From contig CACHDC010000014.1 of the NCBI GenBank assembly GCA_902578445.1, forward strand, positions 1 through 32,460: a stretch of 32,460 nucleotides of DNA, in the 5' to 3' direction. Of this stretch, positions 7,133 to 15,667 are shown piece by piece. The notes beneath the pieces are model-generated. The model made no database searches and was not told where the DNA came from. It saw nothing but the letters and a program-made list of their open reading frames with translations. This DNA is from an uncultured Synechococcaceae cyanobacterium (GTDB lineage: Bacteria; Cyanobacteriota; Cyanobacteriia; PCC-6307; Cyanobiaceae). The translations under genes and the position numbers were made by a program. Position 1 is the stretch's first letter, and every line of letters starts with the position of its first letter.

Positions 7133-7339
7133 TTACCGTTTGTAAGGTACTACAGGTATTTCAATTAGTTTGCCTTTTTGGAGATTAAATCTTTTTTCTT
7201 TTAGATTTTTTATGCATGAGATAGCTCTTTTCTCTTTTGTGCAATATTTTTTTATTTGGTAGTCAGTAAGTGAAAAAGATTCATCACTAAATGAAACATA
7301 AGCTAATAAAAACAAAAATAAATTTAATACCAATTTCAT
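7133..7339 (-). CDS. Small secreted protein, 68 aa
   Basis: ATG start preceded by a strong AGGAGG (spacing 5), the best Shine-Dalgarno sequence in this part of the window. Residues 1-22 are a signal peptide (MKLVLNLFLFLLAYVSFSDE); a cleavage site near SFS is plausible. The mature part of about 45 residues has two Cys (KKYCTKEKRAISCIK), likely a disulfide, and ends in the distinctive GKLIEIPVVPYKR. Export to the periplasm or lumen is expected. The family is not recognised. It lies 42 bp downstream of the DUF2103 gene on the same strand, so the two may be co-transcribed. Confidence 0.6.
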   Translation of the reverse strand: MKLVLNLFLFLLAYVSFSDESFSLTDYQIKKYCTKEKRAISCIKNLKEKRFNLQKGKLIEIPVVPYKR

Positions 7340-7381
7340 TATTTCCTCCTGATTGATTTCTAATTCTCTTTTATTTATTTT

Positions 7382-7657
7382 CTATTTATTATAGGTATCT
7401 ATTATATACTTTAATTCATCTCTACTTAAGTCTGTTGATATAAAAACTTCTTGGGCCATTTTACCCTTTCTCGCTATTGCTTTATATCCGTTTATAGTTT
7501 TCACTGACAATCTAATAATCAATTTAGAAGATCTTCCCCTGGATCTTGATATGACAGCGGGAGTTATTGTTTTGATATTTATGTTTCGTACTAACTTTTG
7601 GAGTATTGGAATTAGACCTTCTATATTTGTACTATGATTTAAAACTAATCTTCCCAA
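7382..7657 (-). CDS. DUF2103 family protein, 91 aa
   Basis: ATG start. The opening GRLVLNHSTNIEGLIPILQK matches the start of the cyanobacterial DUF2103 proteins, annotated in databases as predicted metal-binding. The core IKTITPAVISRSRGRSSKLI and the late GYKAIARKGKMAQEVFIST also fit. It is soluble and compact, with alternating strands and helices. Many relatives are longer, with a Cys/His-rich tail; this one ends soon after the core and has one His and no Cys, so metal binding is doubtful here. The gene diverges from petN across 114 bp. Confidence 0.7.
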   Translation of the reverse strand: MGRLVLNHSTNIEGLIPILQKLVRNINIKTITPAVISRSRGRSSKLIIRLSVKTINGYKAIARKGKMAQEVFISTDLSRDELKYIIDTYNK

Positions 7658-7771
7658 TTTTTTTGGTTTTATTCTATTAATAAAATTATGTTTCTGAGAA
7701 ATTAACTTTAGCCTAAAAATGATTAAAAAATTTTGAAGTTCTGTTATATTTATAAAAACGATTTAAATCAA

Positions 7772-7873
7772 ATGATCTTTCAAATAGGTTGGGCGGCATT
7801 GGCAGCAATTTTTACTTTCTCAATTGCAATGGTTGTTTGGGGAAGAAATGGTGATGGATCAATTGATATATGA
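7772..7873 (+). CDS. petN: Cytochrome b6f complex subunit 8
   Basis: 33 aa, ATG start. PetN is the smallest single-span subunit of the cytochrome b6f complex, which passes electrons from plastoquinol to plastocyanin in thylakoids. The sequence [20 protein letters not shown] followed by [13 protein letters not shown] shows the family hallmarks: GW near the N-terminus, a hydrophobic span with [14 protein letters not shown], and a short polar tail. The length is typical for PetN (about 29-33 aa). Its stop overlaps the start of a second tiny membrane protein by ATGA, so the two are probably translationally coupled. An AT-rich stretch just upstream (TATATT at 7745) may hold the -10. Confidence 0.93.
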
Positions 7874-8010
7874 TTTCATTTTTAACTTATGAAGTCTTTT
7901 TAAGTAAATTTCTTATCCTTACCTCGTTTGTTTTACTCGTATTCATAACATTAGCTGTAATTTATATATCCTATATTTCTTGGAAAGATAAAAAAAGGTT
8001 AAAAAAATAA
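7870..8010 (+). CDS. Membrane microprotein overlapping petN, 46 aa
   Basis: ATG at 7870 lies inside the petN stop (ATGA overlap), and the frame runs to TAA at 8008-8010. The product has a polar start ([14 protein letters not shown]), one hydrophobic span (about 14-36, [20 protein letters not shown]) and a basic tail ([10 protein letters not shown]), predicting N-out/C-in topology. The overlap implies it is made together with PetN. I recognise no named subunit; it does not match PetG, PetL or PetM. An auxiliary thylakoid protein is plausible but inferred. It ends 3 bp before the convergent thf1 gene. Confidence 0.6.
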
Positions 8011-8013
8011 ATA

Positions 8014-8625
8014 CTATTCTTTTTGGCCTTTCTTCTTATCCTTAATTCTGAGTTCTTCAATTAATTCTCTTGCTTGTTCCATTTTAGATATGGTGCTTTT
8101 GTAAATTCCAATATCTTTTTCTGCCTTGTTAGCAGATAAACTTAATTTCTCAAAAATATCAGAGGTAATCTTATTTGTATCTGATTCATTGTTCTCTTTG
8201 AGATCTTGAGAATTTGAAATTAATATATATATCCCTAAGTTCAAAATTCTTGAAGGATAAAGTTTAGAATTGCTTTTTTCAATTAATAATTTCAAAATGT
8301 CTTTAGATGTTTTATCCTTTAATTCCTTTTGAGATTTTTGAGATATTTCATTAATTTCCTTCGCTTCAAAATTTGTAGAACTGCATAAAGATTCAAAAAG
8401 AAGATCTAAATGTTTCTCAGGTTTATAACCTTTCACTAATTCTTTGAATGTTTCAGTGAGACCAATGCAAAATAGATAATCTTGTTCAAATTCATTTTGA
8501 TGATTTAGAAGATTTAGTTCGACCAGCATTTCATCAATTATTCTTTTATATAGACCCGGAATAACAAAAGGGAATTTTTCATGAAATAACTTTTTGCTAT
8601 CTGAAACAGTCAATTTTTCTTTCAA
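8014..8625 (-). CDS. thf1: Thf1/Psb29 (photosystem II biogenesis protein)
   Basis: Thf1 (Psb29) is a helical thylakoid-associated protein needed for photosystem II assembly and repair and for stability of the FtsH complex. The start TVSDSKKLFHEKFPFVIPGL, then YKRIIDEMLVELNLLNHQ and LFCIGLTETFKELVKGYKPE, match the family well, and the C-terminus is a charged coiled coil. No ATG is available. The open frame reaches a TTG at 8670 (218 aa), but the first 15 extra residues do not resemble relatives; I chose the TTG at 8625 (203 aa), with TTG at 8613 also possible. It sits divergently from clpP and close to ftsH, its known functional partner. Confidence 0.88.
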   Translation of the reverse strand: MKEKLTVSDSKKLFHEKFPFVIPGLYKRIIDEMLVELNLLNHQNEFEQDYLFCIGLTETFKELVKGYKPEKHLDLLFESLCSSTNFEAKEINEISQKSQKELKDKTSKDILKLLIEKSNSKLYPSRILNLGIYILISNSQDLKENNESDTNKITSDIFEKLSLSANKAEKDIGIYKSTISKMEQARELIEELRIKDKKKGQKE

Positions 8626-8705
8626 TTTTTTATATGTAAACCTTAATAAGGTTAGCGTATGTTGACTCAATATCGTTAATATCTAATAAACAGATAAATA
8701 TTATT

Positions 8706-9293
8706 ATGATCCCATTAGTTCTAGAAGAATCAGGCGGTAGTGAAAAAGTCTTTGATATTTATTCGAGATTATTAAGAGAAAGAATAATCTTTTTGGGTGA
8801 ACAAGTTACAAGTGAAACTGCTAATAGGATTGTTGCTCAATTATTATTCCTTGAAGCAGAGGATCCAGACAAAGATATCTATATGTACATAAATTCTCCA
8901 GGAGGATCTGTATATGATGGTTTGGGAATCTTTGACACGATGCAGCATGTTAAGCCTGACATACATACAGTTTGTGTAGGTTTGGCAGCTAGTATGGGCG
9001 CATTTTTGCTAGCAGCAGGTACTAAAGGTAAAAGAAGCAGCCTTAGACATTCAAGAATAATGATACATCAACCACTTGGAGGTGCTAGAGGTCAAGCTAG
9101 TGACATAAGGATTCAAGCAGATGAAATTTTGTTCTTAAAGGAGCGATTAAATACTGAATTATCAGAAAGGACTGGAAAGGATTATGACACTATAAAGGAA
9201 GATACCGATAGAGATTTCTATATGTCTCCAAGCGAAGCGGTTGAATACGGATTAATCGATCTTGTATTGGATAAAAAACCTATTAAAGTTTAG
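8706..9293 (+). CDS. clpP: ATP-dependent Clp protease proteolytic subunit
   Basis: 195 aa, ATG start. This is a serine peptidase that forms a tetradecameric chamber and degrades proteins delivered by ClpC or ClpX. The catalytic triad is complete: S96 in [10 protein letters not shown]121 in [12 protein letters not shown] and D170 in DTDRDFYMS. The substrate-strand motif [11 protein letters not shown] (63-73) is intact. The length is standard; cyanobacteria have several ClpP paralogues and I do not fix the number (it resembles the P2-like group). Its last 4 bases overlap the end of the convergent ftsH gene. Confidence 0.95.
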   Translation: MIPLVLEESGGSEKVFDIYSRLLRERIIFLGEQVTSETANRIVAQLLFLEAEDPDKDIYMYINSPGGSVYDGLGIFDTMQHVKPDIHTVCVGLAASMGAFLLAAGTKGKRSSLRHSRIMIHQPLGGARGQASDIRIQADEILFLKERLNTELSERTGKDYDTIKEDTDRDFYMSPSEAVEYGLIDLVLDKKPIKV

Positions 9294-11203
9294 CTTAATA
9301 ATTGAGGAGTTCTATCTTTTTCAGGGATTTTCGTGAATTTAGAAAGAATACTTACAAATTCCTCACCGTCTAACGTTTCTTTTTCAATTAGTAAATCTAC
9401 AATTTTATCCATAGCTTCTCTATTCCTACTAACCAAAGCGTAGGTTTCTTTATAACATTCCTTGACCATTACTCTTACGCTTTCATCTATTTGTTTAGAG
9501 ATTGAATCAGAGACTTCACTTCTAGTCATTAAATCTCTACCAACAAATACCTCTTGATTACCACTTTCTAAAGCTATGGGACCTAGATTACTCATTCCGA
9601 ATCTTGTAACCATTTGACGAGCCATAGAAGCAACTTGTTGAAAATCACCACCCGCTCCTGTTGTAATCTCACCTTTTCCAAAAACTACGTCCTCAGCAGC
9701 TCTTCCTCCTAAAGCCCCCATTATTCTCGCTTTTAGTTGAGCCCTACTAACAAGTGTTTGTTCATCGTCGGGAGTGAACCAGGTTAATCCTTTAGCCTGA
9801 CCCCTAGGAATTACGGTCACTTTTTGAACAGGATCATGAGCTTTTACAAGTGAACCTATTAAAGCATGGCCAACTTCATGATAAGCAATTAACCTTTTGC
9901 TTCTACCATCTGTTAATGGAGAGCCTTCCATTCCTGCTACAATCCTATCTACAGAGTCGTCAATTTCTGAAATACTGATAGAATCTTTTCTCCTTCTTGC
10001 AGTTAATATAGCCGCTTCATTTAATAAATTTGCTAAATCTGCTCCGGTAAACCCTGGTGTTCTTCTCGCAATGCTTTCTAGTGTTAAATCCTCTTGAAGT
10101 TTCTTGTTCCTAGCATGAACTTCCAATATTGATAGTCTTCCTTTTATATCAGGTGCATCTACAGTTACCTGTCTATCAAATCTGCCAGGCCTCATTAGAG
10201 CTGAGTCTAGAACATCGGGCCTGTTTGTTGCTGCAATTATTATTATGCCACTATTACCTTCGAAACCATCCATTTCAGTAAGCAATTGGTTAAGTGTTTG
10301 TTCTCTCTCATCATTACCTCCGCCAATACCCGCACCTCTTTGTCTTCCTACAGCATCGATTTCATCAATAAAAATTAAACATGGACTATTCTCTTTAGCC
10401 CTTTTAAAAAGATCTCTTACTCTACTAGCACCAACTCCAACAAACATTTCAACAAATTCAGAACCTGATAATGAGAAAAATGGTACACCTGCTTCACCTG
10501 CAATTGCTTTAGCTAAAAGGGTTTTACCAGTACCAGGAGGTCCCACTAATAGAACACCTTTCGGAATCCTTGCTCCTACAGAAGTAAATTTTTCTGGCTT
10601 TTTCAAAAAAGTAACAACTTCTTGTAAATCCTGTTTGGCTTCATTAACACCAGCAACATCATCGAAAACAACTCCTGTTTCAGCTTCCATTGCAAATCTT
10701 GCCTTCGTTTTCCCAAATTGCATTGCTTGTCCAGGGCCTCCAGGCATACCATTTGACCTCCTGGCTAACAAAATTAACCCTCCAATTAAAATAGCTGGGA
10801 AAAGTAAATTACCCAAAATTCCTAATGCTGGAGGGGCTGTTTTAACTGGATGTACATCAAAACTAATTCCCTCATTTTTTAAAATGTTTATAAGTTCTGG
10901 TGTTAAGCCGGGAAGATCTACACGCAACCTTTGAACCTTATTATCTAAATCCGAATCTATTGTCTCTATAACTGCATTTCTGCCACCCTCAAAAATATCA
11001 ACGGATGTAACTCTCCCTGAATTAATGTAATCTAAAAATCTGCCGTAACTAACTCTTGATACCGCAGAATTTCTTGGCGCAACAGTAGTCCCATTAGATT
11101 TAAGTGAATCAACATTGCTTGAAGATAAGAATTGGAAAGAAAGCGCTATGATTAAAAGTATAGGTAAAGCCCATAAAATTATTGTTTTAAATTTCTGATT
11201 CAT
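9290..11203 (-). CDS. ftsH: Thylakoid-type ATP-dependent zinc metalloprotease FtsH
   Basis: 637 aa, ATG start. This is a membrane AAA protease; in cyanobacteria such FtsH hexamers remove photodamaged D1 during photosystem II repair. TM1 is at about 8-28 and TM2 at about 127-147, with the lumenal domain between. The Walker A GPPGTGKT is at 221-228, Walker B (CLIFIDEID) ends at about 283, the second region of homology lies around 327-344, and the zinc site HEVGH is at 442-446. The wording of the AAA and protease regions ([20 protein letters not shown]) is closest to the FtsH2-like thylakoid form, as I recall it. Its 5' region shares a 107-bp divergent gap with sipA. Confidence 0.95.
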   Translation of the reverse strand: MNQKFKTIILWALPILLIIALSFQFLSSSNVDSLKSNGTTVAPRNSAVSRVSYGRFLDYINSGRVTSVDIFEGGRNAVIETIDSDLDNKVQRLRVDLPGLTPELINILKNEGISFDVHPVKTAPPALGILGNLLFPAILIGGLILLARRSNGMPGGPGQAMQFGKTKARFAMEAETGVVFDDVAGVNEAKQDLQEVVTFLKKPEKFTSVGARIPKGVLLVGPPGTGKTLLAKAIAGEAGVPFFSLSGSEFVEMFVGVGASRVRDLFKRAKENSPCLIFIDEIDAVGRQRGAGIGGGNDEREQTLNQLLTEMDGFEGNSGIIIIAATNRPDVLDSALMRPGRFDRQVTVDAPDIKGRLSILEVHARNKKLQEDLTLESIARRTPGFTGADLANLLNEAAILTARRRKDSISISEIDDSVDRIVAGMEGSPLTDGRSKRLIAYHEVGHALIGSLVKAHDPVQKVTVIPRGQAKGLTWFTPDDEQTLVSRAQLKARIMGALGGRAAEDVVFGKGEITTGAGGDFQQVASMARQMVTRFGMSNLGPIALESGNQEVFVGRDLMTRSEVSDSISKQIDESVRVMVKECYKETYALVSRNREAMDKIVDLLIEKETLDGEEFVSILSKFTKIPEKDRTPQLLS

Positions 11204-11220
11204 TAATTTGTTTAAACTTA

Positions 11221-11243
11221 ATTCTAGGATTCTAGAATGAATC
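11221..11243. repeat. Palindromic ATTCTAG repeats upstream of ftsH
   Basis: ATTCTAG occurs at 11221-11227 and again at 11229-11235. The second copy extends to a perfect 10-bp palindrome ATTCTAGAAT (11229-11238), itself flanked by GATTC (11228) and GAATC (11239). It lies 18-40 bp upstream of the ftsH start. On the minus strand it provides two TAGAAT boxes that could serve as -10 elements. An operator is possible, but chance cannot be excluded. Confidence 0.3.
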
Positions 11244-11254
11244 AGTGCATTTCG

Positions 11255-11285
11255 TTGATAATTTGTCTAACTTTATGCTTATACT
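11255..11285 (+). promoter_or_regulatory. Candidate sipA promoter
   Basis: TTGATA at 11255-11260 and TATACT at 11280-11285 (19-bp spacer; TTATAC one base earlier gives 18, with TGC just before it as an extended -10). It lies 26 bp before the chosen sipA ATG at 11311, giving a short leader. Confidence 0.4.
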
Positions 11286-11310
11286 ACTGTTGAATGTATC
11301 TAATATTATA

Positions 11311-11520
11311 ATGAAATTTGAGATCAACGATAAGGTTAAGTTGATTGCAGCTCTCTCTTACTTGAAGACTTCGGATAATATGCCGATGTTAAGACCGCCT
11401 GATCTAGTGGCAATTGATGAAATTGGAGAAATCCTATCAATCAAATCCCCAGATACTGTTGAAGTAAAGTTTAGAAGAGGTTCGTTTTTGATCGATATTG
11501 AAAAGATTGAGAAAAGCTAA
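11311..11520 (+). CDS. sipA: SipA-like regulator (DUF3148)
   Basis: 69 aa from the ATG at 11311. The frame extends upstream to 11245, but those 22 residues are hydrophobic and unlike the family, and a promoter lies inside them. The core (NDKVKLIAALSYLKTSDNMP, then MLRPPDLVAIDEIGEI, then EVKFRRGSFLIDIEKIE) matches the small SH3-like SipA/DUF3148 proteins of cyanobacteria. SipA binds the histidine kinase NblS (Hik33/DspA), which controls high-light and nutrient-stress genes. Its position between ftsH and other stress genes fits. The stops of sipA and the convergent M16 gene are 1 bp apart. Confidence 0.75.
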   Translation: MKFEINDKVKLIAALSYLKTSDNMPMLRPPDLVAIDEIGEILSIKSPDTVEVKFRRGSFLIDIEKIEKS

Positions 11521-11521
11521 C

Positions 11522-12739
11522 TTAAAAGTTTTGCTCCCACCTTTTAGAAATTTCTAAACATATCTTTTTATTGCCAGAAATACTTAGAAAAGGATTTGAA
11601 AAATACTTATTAGTTAATTTAAGAATACTTAATGGAGATATTTCGTCTATTTTAGAATTTAAATCGAGCTCAGAAATTGAAGTAATACCATAACTAATTA
11701 ATTGTATTTTTCTCTGTAAAATTTCATCTATTGATTGATTTCCCAATAGAAAAGAACCTTTTAGTTTCTCTTTAGCTAAAAATATCTCAGTATCAATCAA
11801 GGGATTTAAAAGTAAATCTTTCCATAAAGTTGATAAAAGTTCAAAAGCAAAAAGCGCTTTTTTATTTGTTACCGATAAATAAACTAAAAATGGAGCATTA
11901 CCACTCCTAACAGGATAATAAACACCTAAATCGTAAGTTATTCCATTTTTTTCCCTAAAAAGTTTAAATAGAGCAGCGCTCATTCCATAAGATAAATATG
12001 ACTCCAAAACCTTAAGAGGCAAATATTCACTACTGCTACGAGAGCAAGTTTGGTTCCCCAACATTATTATTGTTTGATTTGAATCATTATTATTGAAATC
12101 AAATCTATTTTTTGGGCTTAAATCGTGATTTATAGGTTTTGATTTTTCTTCTAAGGGTTTTTTTTCTAATGATTCTATATTTACTCCATTGATTTCTAAA
12201 TTATTTGAAATTAAATACTTATCTCGACTCTTGAAATTTTTAAACTCAAGTAAAACATCTTCATAGGAAATTTTTGATATATCAATTGCATTACCATTTG
12301 TATTGGAGGCATAAGGATGATTTGAGTAAACAATTCTTTTCCAGTTTTCAAAACAGATATTAAATGGATTCTCTTTATCTTTTTTTATAAAATCAATTGA
12401 GGATTTTTTTACTTTTTGAAATTCAATTTCTAATAGAGTTGGTTTATTAATTATTAAATCTAGTAAAGGGAATAATTTGCTGAAATGTTCATTTAGGGAT
12501 TTAATGCTTATTGAAATACCATCTTCAAATATTTCTTGATTTAATTCTGCTCCATAGGACTCAATATACTCCGAAAGAGTGAAATTATTAAAACCCTCAC
12601 ATCCTCTGGTAAGTAATGAACTGAGGATCTTGTTTATACCTTTTTTGCCAATACTATCCATATCACTACCTCCTTTAACCCAAATTGAAGCAGTTGAAAA
12701 ATTCCTTTTTTTATTGTTAAAAAAATATCTTTTTAACAT
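11522..12739 (-). CDS. M16 peptidase-like protein, non-catalytic partner
   Basis: 405 aa, ATG start. It has the two-repeat clam-shell fold of insulinase/M16 peptidases: a family N-terminus (STASIWVKGGSDMDSIGKKG) and a C-terminal domain with GNQTCSRSSSEYLPLKVLES and the YPVRSGNAPFLVYL region, whose Arg and Tyr in catalytic pairs help bind substrate. The HxxEH zinc motif is absent: the equivalent stretch reads INKILSSLLTRG. This is the pattern of the inactive subunit in mitochondrial-type and bacterial M16B heterodimers. Its start overlaps the catalytic gene by 7 bp, so the two are translated together and very likely form one enzyme. Confidence 0.85.
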   Translation of the reverse strand: MLKRYFFNNKKRNFSTASIWVKGGSDMDSIGKKGINKILSSLLTRGCEGFNNFTLSEYIESYGAELNQEIFEDGISISIKSLNEHFSKLFPLLDLIINKPTLLEIEFQKVKKSSIDFIKKDKENPFNICFENWKRIVYSNHPYASNTNGNAIDISKISYEDVLLEFKNFKSRDKYLISNNLEINGVNIESLEKKPLEEKSKPINHDLSPKNRFDFNNNDSNQTIIMLGNQTCSRSSSEYLPLKVLESYLSYGMSAALFKLFREKNGITYDLGVYYPVRSGNAPFLVYLSVTNKKALFAFELLSTLWKDLLLNPLIDTEIFLAKEKLKGSFLLGNQSIDEILQRKIQLISYGITSISELDLNSKIDEISPLSILKLTNKYFSNPFLSISGNKKICLEISKRWEQNF

Positions 12740-13983
12740 TTACCAGGGGATGCAATAAAAGTAAATTTTTCTCCACGAATATATTCTGTGATTTCTTTGA
12801 AGTTATCCAAGTCATTCCAATATCTTAAATGCCTCTCTAAATTATTGATTGAAGATTTTCTCCCCCAAAGAAGTTCATTCCCAAAGAATGAAGAGAGTTG
12901 TGTAGATGTCTCTAAATTGAAGATATAATTACTTTTCACAATATTTATTGCTTTTTTTATTTCATCCAAAGTCAAGGCTTTACAATTTGAGATCTCATCT
13001 ATAGTTTTATTAATTTGCTTTTCTACCAAATCAATATCTTTAGACTCACAACTTGCTTCCATTATAAATAATCCGCCTAATTCTCCTGCATTTACATCTA
13101 CATATACCGACTCAACAAGATTACTATCTTCTTTTAAAATTTTAACTAATCTGCTGTTTCTTCCAACAGATAGTATTGATGCTAATATCTCTAATCCAAT
13201 AATATTTTTTTGATCATTTAGGTTTGGAATAAACCAAGCCATAAATATTCTTGAAAACTCTAAATTATCAAATTTAACTGACTCTCTACCATTCCTTATT
13301 TTTAAAGAAGGTTTATTTTCTAGATTAATTAAATTTGGGCTTTTTTTTATACCAGATAGATCACTTTTTTCAAAAATTTTATAAATTTCTTCAGAGAGAT
13401 TACCGGCAATTGCAATACAAATTTTTTCATTAGTGTAATGTTCACTATGAAATTTCACAAGGTCATTTATTTCTAAGTTTTTAATACTATGTTCAGTTCC
13501 CAGGATAGAATTGGCATAATTTGGACTTAACCAAACCCTTTTCAAAAAATAATTAAATAATCTTTCTTCAGGCTGATCATTTTGTTGTTTTATTTCATCA
13601 ACAACTACCCCTTTTTCTTTTTTAAATTCATCAGGATTAAAATCTGGAGCAACGACAATATTTGTCAAAAGAGCAAGTGATTCTTTAAAGTTATTTGGTG
13701 GAACTAAGACATGGTAATGTACATCATCATAACCTGTTGAGGCGTTACTTAATCCGCCTAGTGATTCAATTTTATGGTCAAACTCCCCTGGCATTATTTT
13801 ATTAGATCCTTTAAAAATCATATGTTCTAGAAAATGAGCAGTGCCGTTTTTATTAACATCCTCAAATGAAGAACCTGCTTTGCACCAAATATCAATGCTT
13901 ATAAGCGGCAATTCTTTATTATCCACAAACACACATCTGGTTTTGCTTGAATGGGTGTAGTAGTTAACGTCTCCAACGTTCAT
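12733..13983 (-). CDS. M16 family zinc peptidase, catalytic subunit
   Basis: 416 aa, ATG start. The inverted zinc motif is intact: H50-F-L-E53-H54 followed by E130 in GVVVDEIKQQ, which is HxxEH-x75-E as in the M16 family. The fold is complete (residues 1-210 and 220-416). M16B enzymes cut short or unfolded peptides, for example transit- or signal-derived peptides; the substrate here is unknown. It partners with the downstream non-catalytic homologue (7-bp overlap). There is no signal peptide, so a cytoplasmic or stromal-like location is expected. The 41-bp gap to pcyA is divergent and must hold both promoters unless they extend into coding DNA. Confidence 0.93.
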   Translation of the reverse strand: MNVGDVNYYTHSSKTRCVFVDNKELPLISIDIWCKAGSSFEDVNKNGTAHFLEHMIFKGSNKIMPGEFDHKIESLGGLSNASTGYDDVHYHVLVPPNNFKESLALLTNIVVAPDFNPDEFKKEKGVVVDEIKQQNDQPEERLFNYFLKRVWLSPNYANSILGTEHSIKNLEINDLVKFHSEHYTNEKICIAIAGNLSEEIYKIFEKSDLSGIKKSPNLINLENKPSLKIRNGRESVKFDNLEFSRIFMAWFIPNLNDQKNIIGLEILASILSVGRNSRLVKILKEDSNLVESVYVDVNAGELGGLFIMEASCESKDIDLVEKQINKTIDEISNCKALTLDEIKKAINIVKSNYIFNLETSTQLSSFFGNELLWGRKSSINNLERHLRYWNDLDNFKEITEYIRGEKFTFIASPGKC

Positions 13984-14000
13984 TTCGTTTCTCTCTTTAA

Positions 14001-14749
<749 letters not shown>

Positions 14750-14750
<1 letters not shown>

Positions 14751-15667
14751 TGAAATTAAAAATATTTAAAAATTTATTTATTTATTTTTTATTATTTACA
14801 CCAATATCTCTTGGGGTTATTTCCTGTTCTGGAAATAATAAATCTAATGCAAAATTTAAAGAGGAAATAACTTCAGATTTCATACCTCCTATTACGGCGG
14901 TTGCCGCACTAGGTCGACTTTCTCCCTCTGGAGAGATTAGGCAATTGGCAGCTCCAGTAAGTCAGTTTGGATCTTCCCCTCGAATTGTCGAAATTCTAGT
15001 AAACGAAGGAGATTTCGTAAAAAAAGGTGATATCCTGGCAATCTTTGAAAATGGAGAAAAATTAATTGTTGATCTTGAAAGAAATAAATACCTAATTAAT
15101 ACTATTAACGAAGAAATTACCCTAAAGAAAGATCAAATTCAAAGGTATGAGTTAGCTTTGAGAGAAGATGTATATTCTTTCGTAGAATTTTCACAGAGAA
15201 AAGATGAATTATTAAAATTGCAAAAACAGAAAATAAATCTTATCGGAGATCAAAAAAATATCAAAATAGATCTATTTAATTCAAAACTAAGGAGTCCAAT
15301 TGATGGTTTTATCCTTGGAATAAATACGAGAGTTGGTGAGAGGCAAAAAAATGAAGGAATTTTGGATATTGGTTCTAGTCAAAAAATGGAAGCTTTGATA
15401 GAGGTTTATGAATCTGACATCGATAGAGTCTTTATTTCTCAGAATGTTGAATTGAGCAGTGAGAATGGCGGTTTCCAAAAAATTCTTAAGGGAAAGGTGA
15501 TTAGGATTAGTCCTCAGGTAAAACAAAGAAAAGTTTTATCTACTGATCCAACAGGGGATGCTGACTCGCGAATTATCGAGGTACTAGTAAAACTAGATCA
15601 AGATTCTATAGATATCGTTCAAAAATATGCAGGAATGAAAGTGATTGCGAAATTTATTCCCGAATGA
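14750..15667 (+). CDS. DevB/HlyD-type membrane fusion protein, probable lipoprotein
   Basis: 305 aa, ATG start overlapping the pcyA stop by one base. The N-terminus is a signal sequence ending in V-I-S-C26, a good lipobox. The mature part carries the MFP hallmarks: a first lipoyl half (PPITAVAALGRLSPSGEIRQ, then VVNEG-like EILVNEGDFVKKGDILAIFE), a coiled-coil hairpin (about 100-175), a second lipoyl half (LRSPIDGFILGINTRVGE) and a beta-barrel with KVIRISPQVKQRKVLS. DevB in Anabaena works with DevC and DevA to export glycolipids; here the substrate is unknown. A lipid anchor in place of the usual membrane helix is notable. Confidence 0.88.

Noticed and set aside
10245..10934. 229-aa open frame on the plus strand, antisense to ftsH
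   Set aside because: It mirrors the highly conserved AAA domain of ftsH, has Pro/Ser-rich nonsense composition and no start signals; the FtsH reading is certain.
11245..11310. N-terminal extension of sipA (22 residues)
   Set aside because: The residues are hydrophobic, unlike the family, and the likely promoter lies within them; ATG at 11311 starts the conserved domain.
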